Origin: CAZHGD01 sp964531735
Lineage (GTDB): Bacteria > Armatimonadota > UBA10988
Direction: 5' to 3'
DNA length: 58,863 nucleotides
Assembly: GCA_964531735.1 (NCBI GenBank)
Contig: CAZHGD010000024.1
Span: 1 to 58,863, forward strand
The position numbers and the translations under genes are program-made. Below, one piece after another: positions 44,716-53,008 of the stretch. The notes beneath the pieces are model-generated. The model ran no database searches. It was not told where the DNA came from and worked only from the letters and a program-made list of their open reading frames with translations. Each line of letters opens with the position of its first letter. Within the stretch, counting starts at the first letter, position 1.

Positions 44716-45699
44716 CTGAAGGAGCATCACGCCTGGCTCGACCTGGACTTGGAGCGCTGGTCGCTACGCGCCGGTGACACGGTGCGCGGCACGGCGGTGC
44801 TGCACCTGCCGCCGGGCGGGCGTGTGGACCGCTGGCGCGTCGAGGTTACCGGCCGCGAGGTGCTGGGCGCCACGCCGCATTACGTGCCAGCGGTCTACCA
44901 GGAGCCGCTCCCGCGGCCCTGGGGTCGGCTGCGCAGCGGGTACCCTCGCGTGCTCTACCAGGTGGTTCGCGAGTTGCCCACCGACGAGACCGCCACTTCG
45001 GTCGACGGCAAGCGCCTGTGCCCGTTCGACTTGGCGCTGCCGACCGATGCGCTGCCGACCTACGGCGGCCTGGGCGCCTTCTGCGAGCACGACGTGCTGC
45101 TCACCGCCGAAGTGGACGGCGAGCGGTTCACCGCCTGGCGCGCGCTGCACCTCTGGGCCGCGGCGGCCCCGCCGCCGTTGGTCGAGCCACTGGAGCTGTT
45201 CGCGCCCGGTCCGCCGCACGGTTGGGGCGAGCGGCTGTCGCGCTCGTGGCGGCCGCCACTGCGACTGGCGGTGACCGCGCCGGCGGCGCGGCTGGCGCTC
45301 GGTGAGCCGCTGCGGCTGAACTGGTCGGTCGACAATCCGGCCGGTCTGCGGACCAAGCATCTGCTGCTGCACCTCGTCGGTATCGAGACCTCGCGCAACT
45401 GGGCCGCCACCGATATCCACGAGTTCGTGGTGGCCAGCCGCCAGATCGTGCTGCGCGGCGGCGGCAACGAAGCGGGGCAAGTCGACTGGGTGCTGCCCGA
45501 ACGGCTGGCACCCGACCTGCGCGGACCGCGGTTCCAACTCGCCTGGGTCCTGCGCGCCGAGGTGACCTTGCCCTGGCGCCTGGGCATCAGCGGGCAGGCA
45601 CCGCTGCGCCTGTGGGACCCGGCGGTCGACGCCCCGCGGAAGGATCGCGCCGAGCAGGGCGAATCGACGGCGCAGGTCCAAGAACCTAGGGAGACCTGA
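44716..45699 (+). CDS. Arrestin-fold (Spo0M-like) protein, probable CTG start
   Basis: This is about 327 residues. The frame is conserved from LKEHHAWLDLDLERWSLRAGDTVRG, the first beta-strand of arrestin/Spo0M-like proteins. No ATG or GTG lies where this strand must begin. GGAAGGA (44702-44708) sits 7 nt before CTG 44716, making CTG the best start; TTG 44749 would remove 11 residues, and GTG 44823 would cut the first strands. Two beta-sandwich halves follow (LYQVVRELPTD and CPFDLALPTDALPTYGGLG, then PLRLNWSVDNPAG and RFQLAWVLRAEVTLPW). Such proteins are scaffolds or regulators. There is no signal peptide. It sits 4 bp from the next gene. Confidence 0.72.
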   Translation: MKEHHAWLDLDLERWSLRAGDTVRGTAVLHLPPGGRVDRWRVEVTGREVLGATPHYVPAVYQEPLPRPWGRLRSGYPRVLYQVVRELPTDETATSVDGKRLCPFDLALPTDALPTYGGLGAFCEHDVLLTAEVDGERFTAWRALHLWAAAAPPPLVEPLELFAPGPPHGWGERLSRSWRPPLRLAVTAPAARLALGEPLRLNWSVDNPAGLRTKHLLLHLVGIETSRNWAATDIHEFVVASRQIVLRGGGNEAGQVDWVLPERLAPDLRGPRFQLAWVLRAEVTLPWRLGISGQAPLRLWDPAVDAPRKDRAEQGESTAQVQEPRET

Positions 45700-45703
45700 C
45701 ACG

Positions 45704-46696
45704 ATGGAGACGTTGAGGTTCGGCCTGGTTGGCTGCGGCGGCATGGGCCGCGGATTGCTCGACCAAGCAATCACTCTGGATGCCGTGAGCGTCACGGCAG
45801 TGGCCGATGTGGACGAGGCGCGCCGCGCCGACACCGCCGAACACTACGGCGCCGTCGGGCTGGCCGATTTCCGCGCACTGGTGGAGCGGAGCGACGTCGA
45901 CGCCGTGGTGGTGGCCACGCCCGGCGGCCTGCACCGCGAGCCGGTCGAGGCGGCGGCCGCCGCCGGCAAGCACGTCTTCTGCGAGAAGCCGTTGGCCGCC
46001 ACCGTCGAGGACTGCGACGCCATGATCGCCGCGGTTCGCGCCGCCAAGGTCAAAGGCCAGGTCGGTCAGGTCTGCCGCTGGCATCCCACGCACCGCATGC
46101 TCAAGGGCATGGTCGACGGCTGGCCGCTGGGCCCGGCCCTGTCGCTCTACGTGGAGCGGCTGAGCGGTGGGTGGGGCACCAAGCACCCGTCCTGGCGCTA
46201 CTCGCGCAAACTCAGCGGCGGCACGCTGCTCGAGCTCAACGCGCACGAGATCGACTGGATGCTCTGGGTCGCCGGCCCGGTCAAGCGCGTCTACGCCGTC
46301 GGCGGCCAGATGCTCACCAAGTCCACCGACTACGCCGATGTCGCCTGGGTGTCGATGAACTTCGCCAGCGGCGCGGTCGGCGTGCTGCAGCAGAACGACA
46401 TCACGCAGCTCGGGTCCTACCAGGTGCGCCTGGACTGCCGCGATGGCTCGGCCACGGTGGCGCAGTTCTTCGGTGGCGAGATCACCTGGCGCTCGCGCGA
46501 TGAGGGCGCCGAGCCGCAGGTGCTCAAGCCGAACCAGGTGGAAGTGCCGGTGAAGGGCGAAATGCGCGCCTTCGTCGAGGCGATCCGCAACGACACCGAG
46601 ACGGCGGTACCGTTCGAGCAGGCCCGCCGCGTGGTCGCCGTGGCCAACGCCGCGTACGAATCGATCGAGACCGGGCAGCCGGTGGAGCTGGACTAG
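45704..46696 (+). CDS. Gfo/Idh/MocA family oxidoreductase
   Basis: This is 330 residues. METLRFGLVGCGGMGRGLLDQ contains the G-x-G-x-x-G turn. VFCEKPLAATVEDCD is the EKP motif. GGTLLELNAHEIDWMLWVAG gives the second-domain histidine (E-x-x-x-H-x-x-D), typical of inositol- and sugar-dehydrogenase-like members. AGGGAG overlaps the upstream stop 4 bp away, so it is translated with the arrestin-like gene and probably co-transcribed with the esterase. It is the third member of the family in the window. The substrate is unknown, presumably a sugar released by the esterase pathway or a related cyclitol. Confidence 0.93.
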   Translation: METLRFGLVGCGGMGRGLLDQAITLDAVSVTAVADVDEARRADTAEHYGAVGLADFRALVERSDVDAVVVATPGGLHREPVEAAAAAGKHVFCEKPLAATVEDCDAMIAAVRAAKVKGQVGQVCRWHPTHRMLKGMVDGWPLGPALSLYVERLSGGWGTKHPSWRYSRKLSGGTLLELNAHEIDWMLWVAGPVKRVYAVGGQMLTKSTDYADVAWVSMNFASGAVGVLQQNDITQLGSYQVRLDCRDGSATVAQFFGGEITWRSRDEGAEPQVLKPNQVEVPVKGEMRAFVEAIRNDTETAVPFEQARRVVAVANAAYESIETGQPVELD

Positions 46697-46732
46697 TACG
46701 GCTTGACGGAGGTCCCACAGCAGATGACATGC

Positions 46733-46834
46733 TCATGCTGAGTAGCCGCGCAGCGGCGTATCGAGGGACCCGGCCATCGGACCACCACCGGTTCGGCGGT
46801 GCCCTTCGATACGGCCTGCGGCCTCCTCAGGGTG
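46733..46834. repeat. Large imperfect extragenic palindrome
   Basis: The left arm (about 46733-46767, ending GTATCGAGGG) is complementary with a few mismatches to the right arm (46802-46834, starting CCCTTCGATAC and ending CCTCAGGGTGA). The 34-base centre itself contains a near-perfect small hairpin (CACCACCG/CGGCGGTG). It lies in the 231-bp gap between an oxidoreductase and an ABC transporter. Its form resembles dispersed extragenic palindromes or MITE-like remnants known in many environmental genomes. Confidence 0.6.
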
Positions 46835-46927
46835 AACCAGCCGTATGGCCTGAAGTCACAGCGGCACGACACTAGCCGGCCGAGCGGCCGCCGCAGCGGT
46901 GGCGGCCGCTCGCTCACCAGGGAGCCC

Positions 46928-47797
46928 ATGGCCAAACCCGTCCTGATCAGCAACCCGCACCCGCCCTCCTACCAGCGGGTGTTGCGTGACCTTTGGCGTT
47001 ATCGCGAGGTCACCGTGCTGCTGGTCAAGCGTGCCATGCGCCTGCGCTACAAGAACAGCGTGCTGGGGCTGTTCTGGTCGTTGGCGCCGCCGCTGATGTT
47101 CGTGTTCACCATCACCGTCATGCGCAAGGTGTTCCTGCGCCAGGAGGTACCGAACTACTCGGCTTACCTCATGCCGGTGATGTTCGCCTGGATGTTCTTC
47201 TCCAACGCCATCACCGAGGCCTGCGGTGCCATGCTCGACATGGCCCCGATGATCCGCAGAGTCTACTTCCCGCGCGAGGTGGTGGTGATCTGCGTCGTGG
47301 CGCCGAACCTGATCCACCTGCTGCTGGCCCTGGGCATGTCGCTGTTCTATCTGGTGGCCATGGCCATCTTCCCCTGGCAGGTGAGCTGGCAGGTGCTGCT
47401 GGTGCTGCTGGTCATTCCAGCGCAAGCCTTCATCGTGACCGGCATCAGCCTCTCGGTGGCCTGCCTCAACGTGCTCTACGAGGACGTCCGCTACATCGTC
47501 GTCCTGCTGATGCAGGTCATGATGTACGCGGTGCCCATCCTCTACCCCATCGAGAACGTGGCTCATGCGGCGCGTGCGCGGCCGTGGCTGCTGGAGGCTT
47601 ACCTGGCCAACCCGTTCGCCGCGCTGCTGGTGCTCTACCAGAAGGCGATGCTACCGCCGGCCCAGGGCACGCCGGTGCCGGCGCTGCCATGGAGCTGGGC
47701 GCTCCTCGCGCAGACCTGGGTCATCGCGCTGGTGGTGCTGGCCGTCGGCGCGACGCTGTTCCATCGCACCAGTTGGCGCGTCGTGGAGCGACTCTAG
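46928..47797 (+). CDS. ABC-2 type exporter permease (Wzm/polysaccharide-export-like)
   Basis: This is 289 residues from ATG 46928 (GGAG 3 nt upstream, somewhat close). The N-terminal cytosolic helix and linker (LRDLWRYREVTVLLVKRAMRLRYKNSVLGLFWSLAPPL) match polysaccharide-export permeases such as Wzm and TagG; the R-Y-K-x-S-x-L-G-x-x-W box is diagnostic. About six membrane helices follow, including IRRVYFPREVVVICVVAPNLIHLLLALG and a C-terminal pair. The next gene, the ATPase, starts at the base after this stop. Together they would export a glycan or glycolipid across the inner membrane. No glycosyltransferases lie nearby. Confidence 0.9.
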   Translation: MAKPVLISNPHPPSYQRVLRDLWRYREVTVLLVKRAMRLRYKNSVLGLFWSLAPPLMFVFTITVMRKVFLRQEVPNYSAYLMPVMFAWMFFSNAITEACGAMLDMAPMIRRVYFPREVVVICVVAPNLIHLLLALGMSLFYLVAMAIFPWQVSWQVLLVLLVIPAQAFIVTGISLSVACLNVLYEDVRYIVVLLMQVMMYAVPILYPIENVAHAARARPWLLEAYLANPFAALLVLYQKAMLPPAQGTPVPALPWSWALLAQTWVIALVVLAVGATLFHRTSWRVVERL

Positions 47798-48544
47798 ATG
47801 AGCGAGCCGGCCATCCTGGTGGAGGACCTGACCAAGAGCTTCCGCGTGGTGCGCACGGCCAGCACGCTGAAGCAGGCCGCGCTCGGCCTGTTCCGGCGGC
47901 GCTCGCGCGTGGCCCGCGCCGAGGTGCTCAAGGGCATCAGCTTCCACGTGGACGAGGGCGAGACCATCGGCATCATCGGCCGCAACGGCAGCGGCAAGAG
48001 CACCATCCTGGCGCTGCTGGCCGGCATCTACCTGCCGAATGCCGGCCGCATCACGGTGCGCGGCCGCATCGCCACGCTGCTCGACCTGGGCGCCGGGCTC
48101 AACCCCGAGGTCACCGCCGAAGACAACGCCGTGGTCTGCGCGATGATCTTCGGCCTGTCGCGGCGCGACGCGGTGGCCCGCCTCGACCAGATGATCGCCT
48201 ACGCCGGGCTCGAGGAGTTCGCCGAGACCAAGGTCAAGCACTTCAGCTCCGGCATGATCCTGCGCCTGGGCTTCAGCATCGTGATCCACACCGACCCCGA
48301 CGTGCTGCTGGTCGACGAGGTCCTGGCCGTCGGCGACGAGGCCTTCCAGCACCGCTGCCGGCAGACCATCCGTGAGTTCCAGACCGGCGGCAAGTCCATC
48401 GTTTTCGTCTCGCACGACCTGGAGGCCATCCGCGAGGTGGCGCAGCGTGTGCTCTGGCTCGACCAGGGCCACTTGCGCCTGGCCGGACCCACCGCCGAGG
48501 TCCTGAGCGCCTACCACGAGGCGATGCTGACCGCCGGCGACTGA
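47798..48544 (+). CDS. ABC exporter ATPase (Wzt-like, without C-terminal sugar-binding domain)
   Basis: This is 248 residues, directly abutting the permease. IIGRNGSGKST is Walker A. GRIATLLDLGAGLNPEVTAEDN is the L-x-x-GAG-F/L-type segment typical of Wzt/TagH. HFSSGMILRLGFS is the signature motif and DVLLVDEVLAVGDEAFQ the Walker B/D-loop. The protein ends at about residue 248 after the ATPase core, so the carbohydrate-recognition tail of O-antigen Wzt proteins is absent. This favours a TagH-like or minimal exporter. It pairs with the preceding permease. Confidence 0.93.
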   Translation: MSEPAILVEDLTKSFRVVRTASTLKQAALGLFRRRSRVARAEVLKGISFHVDEGETIGIIGRNGSGKSTILALLAGIYLPNAGRITVRGRIATLLDLGAGLNPEVTAEDNAVVCAMIFGLSRRDAVARLDQMIAYAGLEEFAETKVKHFSSGMILRLGFSIVIHTDPDVLLVDEVLAVGDEAFQHRCRQTIREFQTGGKSIVFVSHDLEAIREVAQRVLWLDQGHLRLAGPTAEVLSAYHEAMLTAGD

Positions 48545-48569
48545 ACACCGTCGGCCGCTCGCGCACCGC

Positions 48570-48596
48570 TTGACTCCACCCCGCCGCGGGTATGAT
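48570..48596 (+). promoter_or_regulatory. Probable promoter of the pseudokinase-pilin fusion gene
   Basis: TTGACT (48570-48575) and TATGAT (48591-48596) are separated by 15 bp, a little short. The start would be near 48603, about 28 nt before the GTG start. Confidence 0.5.
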
Positions 48597-48630
48597 GCTC
48601 TGCGTAGGGGTGACGCGCCAGGAGACGCCG

Positions 48631-49959
48631 GTGACAGCCGATGAGCTGGCGGGAGTGGTGGTCGGCGACAGCCTGCAGTTGGTCCGGCCGCTCGGCCGCG
48701 CGCCGCAGGCGTGGGTGTGGGAGGCCCAGGACCACCTCGGACGACCCGGCGCCGAACGGGTCGCGGCTTGGCTGGTACCCGTTGCCGCCGAGACGGTGGC
48801 GCCGCGCGTCGCCGAGCTGACGGCCTGGACCGGAACCGAACATGCCTACCTGCTGAGCTACCGGACCGTCATCGCCGCGGAGCACGGCGACGAGCACTAC
48901 GTGGTGCTGGTCACCGATCCGGTCGACGGCTCGTTGCGTGACCGACTGGACACCGGTCGTCGGTTGAGTCTGTCCGAGGCCAGCGACCTCGGCACGGCGC
49001 TGTCGAGTGCATTGGTCACGCTGCACCGCGGCGGGCAGGTGCACGGGGCGGTGGTGCCCGAGCACATCTGGTGGGACGGCCGGCAGTGGCGGCTCGGCGG
49101 CCTCGGCCTGGGCGGTCCCGGTACCGCCGCTGACGATGTGGCCGCCATCGCGCAGATTCTGTCGGCCGCGCTGAGCGGCCCGCCGTCGGCCGCGCCGGTC
49201 CCGCTGACGGCGCCGTGGCGCGCGCTGCTGCAAGCCTGCGCGCAGCGGCAGGTGACCGCCGAATGGGTCCTGCGCGAGCTGACCGACCCGGACTCGCCCC
49301 TGCGGCAGAACGCGCCACCGCCCCCACCACGCCGGCCCGTGATGGACACCACGCCCGCGCCACCGGCCCGTCAGGTCGCGGTGAGCGTCTGCCTGATCGC
49401 GCTGCTGGCCCTGATCGCGCTCGCACCGGCCGTGCTGCACAAGCACCGGCACAACCGCACGGTCGCCCGCCAGAGCACCTGTCTGTCCAACCTCAAGCAG
49501 ATCGGGCTGGCCACCTTGATGTACTCGCAGGATTGGGACGGCTGTCTGCCGGCACCCGTTGTGGGAGGCGGTCAAGACGCCACGGCGCAGCTCCTGCCCT
49601 ACACGCACAATCCCGGCGTCCACCACTGCCCGGCGCAACGGCCCGCCGCACAGAGCTACTTTTACTGCGCGCCGCAGCCGCTGCGGCTGTCGGCCATCCC
49701 GGCGCCGTCGCTGCTCGGCCTGCACGGCGAGGGCCGGTCGCTCAGCGCACCGGTCTTCGCCCACAACAACGGTGCCGGCGTCGCGTATGCCGACGGGCAC
49801 GTCAAGTGGATCCCGGCGCCCAACTACCTGCGGCCCGAGGTGACCCAGTGGCGCCAGGCCACCATGCCCTTGCCATGGCCCTCGCCGCGGGTCATGCGCC
49901 CAGGGGCAGGCAAGGCACCGTCGCGCACCCGGACGATGCCGCCGCAGCCGCCGCGGTAG
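48631..49959 (+). CDS. Fusion: protein-kinase-like (inactive) domain, membrane helix, pilin-like H-X9-DG domain
   Basis: This is 442 residues from GTG 48631 (AGGAG 6 nt upstream). Residues about 8-225 follow the order of a bacterial Ser/Thr kinase: VGDSLQLVRPLG, YVVLVTDPVDGSLRDRLDTG, SEASDLGTALSSALVTLHRGG, then VHGAVVPEHIWWDG where HRD-x-K-P-x-N should be, and LGGLGLGG where DFG should be. It therefore looks catalytically dead. After a proline-rich linker a helix (VAVSVCLIALLALIALAPAV, about 249-268) leads to ARQSTCLSNLKQIGLATLMYSQDWDG. This matches the pilin paralogues, and HNNGAGVAYADG is their H-X9-DG motif. The prepilin peptidase site (GFTLIE) is absent. The likely topology is kinase-like domain inside, pilin head outside. 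The function is unknown. Confidence 0.85.
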   Translation: MTADELAGVVVGDSLQLVRPLGRAPQAWVWEAQDHLGRPGAERVAAWLVPVAAETVAPRVAELTAWTGTEHAYLLSYRTVIAAEHGDEHYVVLVTDPVDGSLRDRLDTGRRLSLSEASDLGTALSSALVTLHRGGQVHGAVVPEHIWWDGRQWRLGGLGLGGPGTAADDVAAIAQILSAALSGPPSAAPVPLTAPWRALLQACAQRQVTAEWVLRELTDPDSPLRQNAPPPPPRRPVMDTTPAPPARQVAVSVCLIALLALIALAPAVLHKHRHNRTVARQSTCLSNLKQIGLATLMYSQDWDGCLPAPVVGGGQDATAQLLPYTHNPGVHHCPAQRPAAQSYFYCAPQPLRLSAIPAPSLLGLHGEGRSLSAPVFAHNNGAGVAYADGHVKWIPAPNYLRPEVTQWRQATMPLPWPSPRVMRPGAGKAPSRTRTMPPQPPR

Positions 49960-49985
49960 GTGTGGCCATGTGGCCATTCGCGGCG

Positions 49986-50014
49986 TTGACAGGCTCGCCC
50001 ATCGATGCTAGATT
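49986..50014 (+). promoter_or_regulatory. Promoter of the tRNA operon
   Basis: Perfect TTGACA (49986-49991), exactly 17 bp, then TAGATT (50009-50014). The start would be near 50021, 11 nt before tRNA-Glu. It is among the strongest promoters in the window. Confidence 0.8.
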
Positions 50015-50031
50015 GAGTGTCCGGGTGTTCC

Positions 50032-50103
50032 GGCCCCATAGTCCAGTGGTTAGGACGCGGGCCTTTCAAGCCTGAGGCACGGGTTCAATTCCCGTTGGGG
50101 CTA
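50032..50103 (+). tRNA. tRNA-Glu (anticodon TTC)
   Basis: The 72-nt cloverleaf has acceptor GGCCCCA paired with TGGGGCT (one G-U), D-arm GTCC/GGAC, anticodon loop CTTTCAA (TTC), T-arm ACGGG/CCCGT with loop TTCAATT, and discriminator A. No CCA is encoded (ATG follows). Confidence 0.96.
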
Positions 50104-50108
50104 TGCTC

Positions 50109-50182
50109 GGGCGGGTAGCTCAGTTGGTCAGAGCCTCCGGCTTACATCCGGATGGTCACAGGTTCGAATCCTGTTCCGCCCA
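50109..50182 (+). tRNA. tRNA-Val (anticodon TAC)
   Basis: 74 nt. The acceptor GGGCGGG pairs with TCCGCCC (one G-U). D-arm GCTC/GAGC, anticodon stem TCCGG/CCGGA with loop CTTACAT (TAC), T-arm ACAGG/CCTGT, discriminator A. CCA is not encoded. It begins 5 nt after tRNA-Glu. Confidence 0.96.
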
Positions 50183-50192
50183 ACGGCTTTAT

Positions 50193-50265
<73 letters not shown>

Positions 50266-50271
50266 CTCTCC

Positions 50272-50298
50272 ACCGCCGCCTGCGTTGCAGGCGGCGGT
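50272..50298 (+). terminator. Intrinsic terminator of the tRNA operon
   Basis: A perfect 12-bp stem ACCGCCGCCTGC (50272-50283) with its complement at 50287-50298 closes a 3-nt loop, 6 nt after tRNA-Phe. It is followed by TCGTCTTT. Confidence 0.85.
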
Positions 50299-50311
50299 TC
50301 GTCTTTGGGGG

Positions 50312-51136
50312 TCAGCGCAGCTTCTGACAGCATGGGCAATAGTGGGCACTGCGCGAACCGATCACTTCGCGCCGCACCGGACCGCCGCAGCAAGGCGCTG
50401 GTTGCCCTTCGCGACCGTACACCGCCAGTTGCCGCTGATAGTCGCCGCGGAAGCCGTCCGGCGCCACGTACTCGCCGTCGGTGGACGTGCCGCGCAGCGC
50501 GATCGCCGCGCGCAGGATCTCCTGGGTGATGGCGTAGAGACCACGCCACTGCCGGCGCGACACGCGGTCGCTGCGCTGTCGCGGATGGATGCGCGCGCGG
50601 TGCAGCACCTCATCGGCGTAGATGTTGCCCAGGCCGCAGATGACCTCCTGCGCCAGCAGCAGAGGCTTCATCTGCCGGCGCAGGCCGCGCAGCCGGGCCA
50701 CGAACGTGGCCTCGTCGGCGGCCAGCGCGTCCGGACCGCACGCGGCCAGCGACGGCAGCGTCATGGCCTCGTTCGTGCCGGTCAGGTGCAGCCAGCCGAA
50801 CCGCCGCACATCGCGCCAGCGGAGCGCGCCCCCATCGTCGAACAGGAACTCCAGGTGCGTGTGCGGCAAAGCGGGCTCGGCGGCGTCGCCGACGCGGAGC
50901 TGTCCGGTCATGCGCAAGTGGACGACCAGCGTCTGGGCGTCGTCCAGGTCCAGCAGCAGGTGCTTGCCGAACCGTCTGGCCGCCACCAACACCCGGCCCG
51001 TCAGGCCAGCCACGAAGGCGGCCCGATCCGGGCGAATCTGGTCCTCGCGATGGGCCACGACTTGCGCCACTCGGCGCCCGACTATCGACTCGGCCAGGAT
51101 GGCGCGAACCGTCTCGACTTCCGGCAGTTCAGGCAT
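50312..51136 (-). CDS. mutM: Formamidopyrimidine-DNA glycosylase
   Basis: This is 274 residues, the usual size. The N-terminus MPELPEVETVRAIL provides the catalytic Pro2 and Glu3 after Met removal. The beta-turn lysine lies in RRFGKHLLLDLDD. The helix-two-turn-helix segment (EVICGLGNIYADEVLHRARIHP) and the C-terminal zinc finger (PAPCCGGPVRREVIGSRSAHYCPCCQ, C-x2-C spacing at each end) complete the enzyme. It removes 8-oxoguanine and other oxidised purines from DNA and nicks the AP site. The ribosome site is weak (GAG-rich). The gene ends 13 bp from the tRNA terminator, which may also limit readthrough from it. Confidence 0.97.
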   Translation of the reverse strand: MPELPEVETVRAILAESIVGRRVAQVVAHREDQIRPDRAAFVAGLTGRVLVAARRFGKHLLLDLDDAQTLVVHLRMTGQLRVGDAAEPALPHTHLEFLFDDGGALRWRDVRRFGWLHLTGTNEAMTLPSLAACGPDALAADEATFVARLRGLRRQMKPLLLAQEVICGLGNIYADEVLHRARIHPRQRSDRVSRRQWRGLYAITQEILRAAIALRGTSTDGEYVAPDGFRGDYQRQLAVYGREGQPAPCCGGPVRREVIGSRSAHYCPCCQKLR

Positions 51137-51170
51137 TCACTCACTCGCTGGCGTTCATGATAGACCGGTG

Positions 51171-52919
51171 TCACGGACCTGTCGTGTGCACCAGTGAGGC
51201 GAAGGCCACGGCCAGGCGCGGATTGGCCACCGGCGCGGTAAGCCGCACCGCCAGCGTGTTGCGGTCGCCCAGCGGCACGCTCGCCAACGGCACCTCCTGC
51301 AGCGCCTTGGCCGCGATGGGCAGCGGGCGCCCGTTCAGCGTGGCCGCCAGCGGCTCCTGACCCGTCGCGCCGAGCAGGCCCAGGCGCAGCACCGCCGGCC
51401 CGCGCGCGTCAGCCGGCCGTGGCAGTTGCACGGTGACCGGCGCGGTGCCGGCCAGATGGCGCCGCGTGGCGTCGCCGAAGGTCTCCTGCCGGCGGCGCTC
51501 GCGGCTCGGCTGATGGAAGCGGTCGAGGCGGAAGCTGACCGACAGCGTCGCCCAGGCCGGCAGCGTGACCGGGCCGGCAGCGCCCTGCCGGTTCCGCTCC
51601 AGCTTCGGCGCCAGGTTGAGGCGCGCGAGGGCGCCGTCCGGTCCCTGGCCGATACTGCGGCACTCGGGCCCGGTCCACCAGCCGCCCGGCAGGTAAGCTG
51701 CGAACGGCACGGCCCGCTCGGTCGGCGAGTCGTTGAACAGCACCACCGTCACGCGGTCCTCCTCCAGCGTGGCCACGACCTTCACCAACGGATCGTCGAT
51801 GTCCGCCACCAGCCGCGTGCCGCGCAGGTCGCGCAGCACCCAGAACAGCCAGTACATCGGATCGGGATCGTCGGCGCCGCGCGGCAGCAGCGTGTAGCTG
51901 CGCGCGTGCAGGTCGTGGTAGAGGTTGCCGGCCAGCTTGTCGGCCTGGGGCAGCACGCCGCTCAGCAGGAAGCGCTCGTATGGCAGCACGCGCTTGGTCC
52001 AGATCGCCTGGGCATCGTTCAGCTCTTCCGGCCGCAGGTCGTAGTTGCTCTCGGTGATCCACACCGGTAGGCGGCGCTGTTGCGTCAGCTCGGCCTGGTT
52101 GACCAGCATCTCGCACTGCACCGCCAGATCGTCGGCCGACACGCCGTAGACATGGAAGTCGAAGAAGTCGATGGTGTCCTTGGTGCGCTCCAGCCAGGGC
52201 ACCGTCCATTGGTCCCAGGTGTACCAGGGCTGCTGGCCCTGCTGGTCGGGCGGCCAGGACGGCGGCCAGCAGAGCACCGGACCGCCGACCAGCAGGTTCG
52301 GGAACCGCGCCTTGAGCCGGCGCGCCACGAGGTTGGCCATTTCGATGTGGTGCAGCGCGCCGCCGCCCTTGCCCGCCCGCGGGTCGCGGAACCAGGAGGC
52401 ATTCGGCTCGTTCCAGATCTGCACCAGCCGGAACGCCGGATCGTGCCGGCGCCAGAGCGCGACCATGCCGGCGCAGTAGTCGGCCCAGCGCGACAGATCG
52501 GACGGGTGCGAGGTGCCCGCCTGCGTCAGGTACGGCGGCGGCGCACCGAGCGAACACATCGGCTCGGCGCCCAGTTGGCGCACCAACGGCAGGAAACGGC
52601 CGGTCGGGTAACGGTTGCCGAACAGCAGCGTCTGCTCGAACAGCCGGGCCGCGGCGGGCGTCTCCAAGCCGCCGGGCTCATCGGCCGCCGGCGCATACCA
52701 GGCCACATTACCGGCCAGCCGCACGCAGCCGGGCCGAATGGCCAGCACGCGCGCCCGGTAGTCGGGATCGGCGACCACCGAGGTGAAGCCCTCGAAGGCG
52801 GTCAGGCCGAACAGGTTCGAGGAGATGGCCGACTGCTGGCCGAGCACCACCTTGGTGTCGCCGTCGACCACCACCCCGGCCGAGACGGCCGCGGCCAGAC
52901 ACCACTGCCAGAACACCAT
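51171..52919 (-). CDS. Secreted clan GH-A glycoside hydrolase (GH39/GH86-like)
   Basis: This is 582 residues from ATG 52919 (GGAG about 8 nt upstream), with a short signal peptide (VFWQWCLAAAVSAGVV). The TIM barrel holds FGLTAFEG early, then LVQIWNEPNASWF with the acid/base Glu171 directly after Asn, as clan A requires. DFFDFHVYGVS precedes LPVWITESNYDLRP with the nucleophile Glu290, 119 residues later, the normal clan-A spacing. Residues about 380-480 form a beta-sandwich typical of GH39/GH86 enzymes, and a further beta domain follows (LNGRPLPI, LGDRNTLAVRL). The substrate is unknown. It is divergent from pstB with an 89-bp gap. Confidence 0.82.
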   Translation of the reverse strand: MVFWQWCLAAAVSAGVVVDGDTKVVLGQQSAISSNLFGLTAFEGFTSVVADPDYRARVLAIRPGCVRLAGNVAWYAPAADEPGGLETPAAARLFEQTLLFGNRYPTGRFLPLVRQLGAEPMCSLGAPPPYLTQAGTSHPSDLSRWADYCAGMVALWRRHDPAFRLVQIWNEPNASWFRDPRAGKGGGALHHIEMANLVARRLKARFPNLLVGGPVLCWPPSWPPDQQGQQPWYTWDQWTVPWLERTKDTIDFFDFHVYGVSADDLAVQCEMLVNQAELTQQRRLPVWITESNYDLRPEELNDAQAIWTKRVLPYERFLLSGVLPQADKLAGNLYHDLHARSYTLLPRGADDPDPMYWLFWVLRDLRGTRLVADIDDPLVKVVATLEEDRVTVVLFNDSPTERAVPFAAYLPGGWWTGPECRSIGQGPDGALARLNLAPKLERNRQGAAGPVTLPAWATLSVSFRLDRFHQPSRERRRQETFGDATRRHLAGTAPVTVQLPRPADARGPAVLRLGLLGATGQEPLAATLNGRPLPIAAKALQEVPLASVPLGDRNTLAVRLTAPVANPRLAVAFASLVHTTGP

Positions 52920-53008
52920 GCCACTGTCTCCGCCGTCTTTGCGGCATCCTCATACGGCCCTAACAGACGCCCGTTAGCCTGTGACCTGAGCCGTACGAGG
53001 GCACTGCC

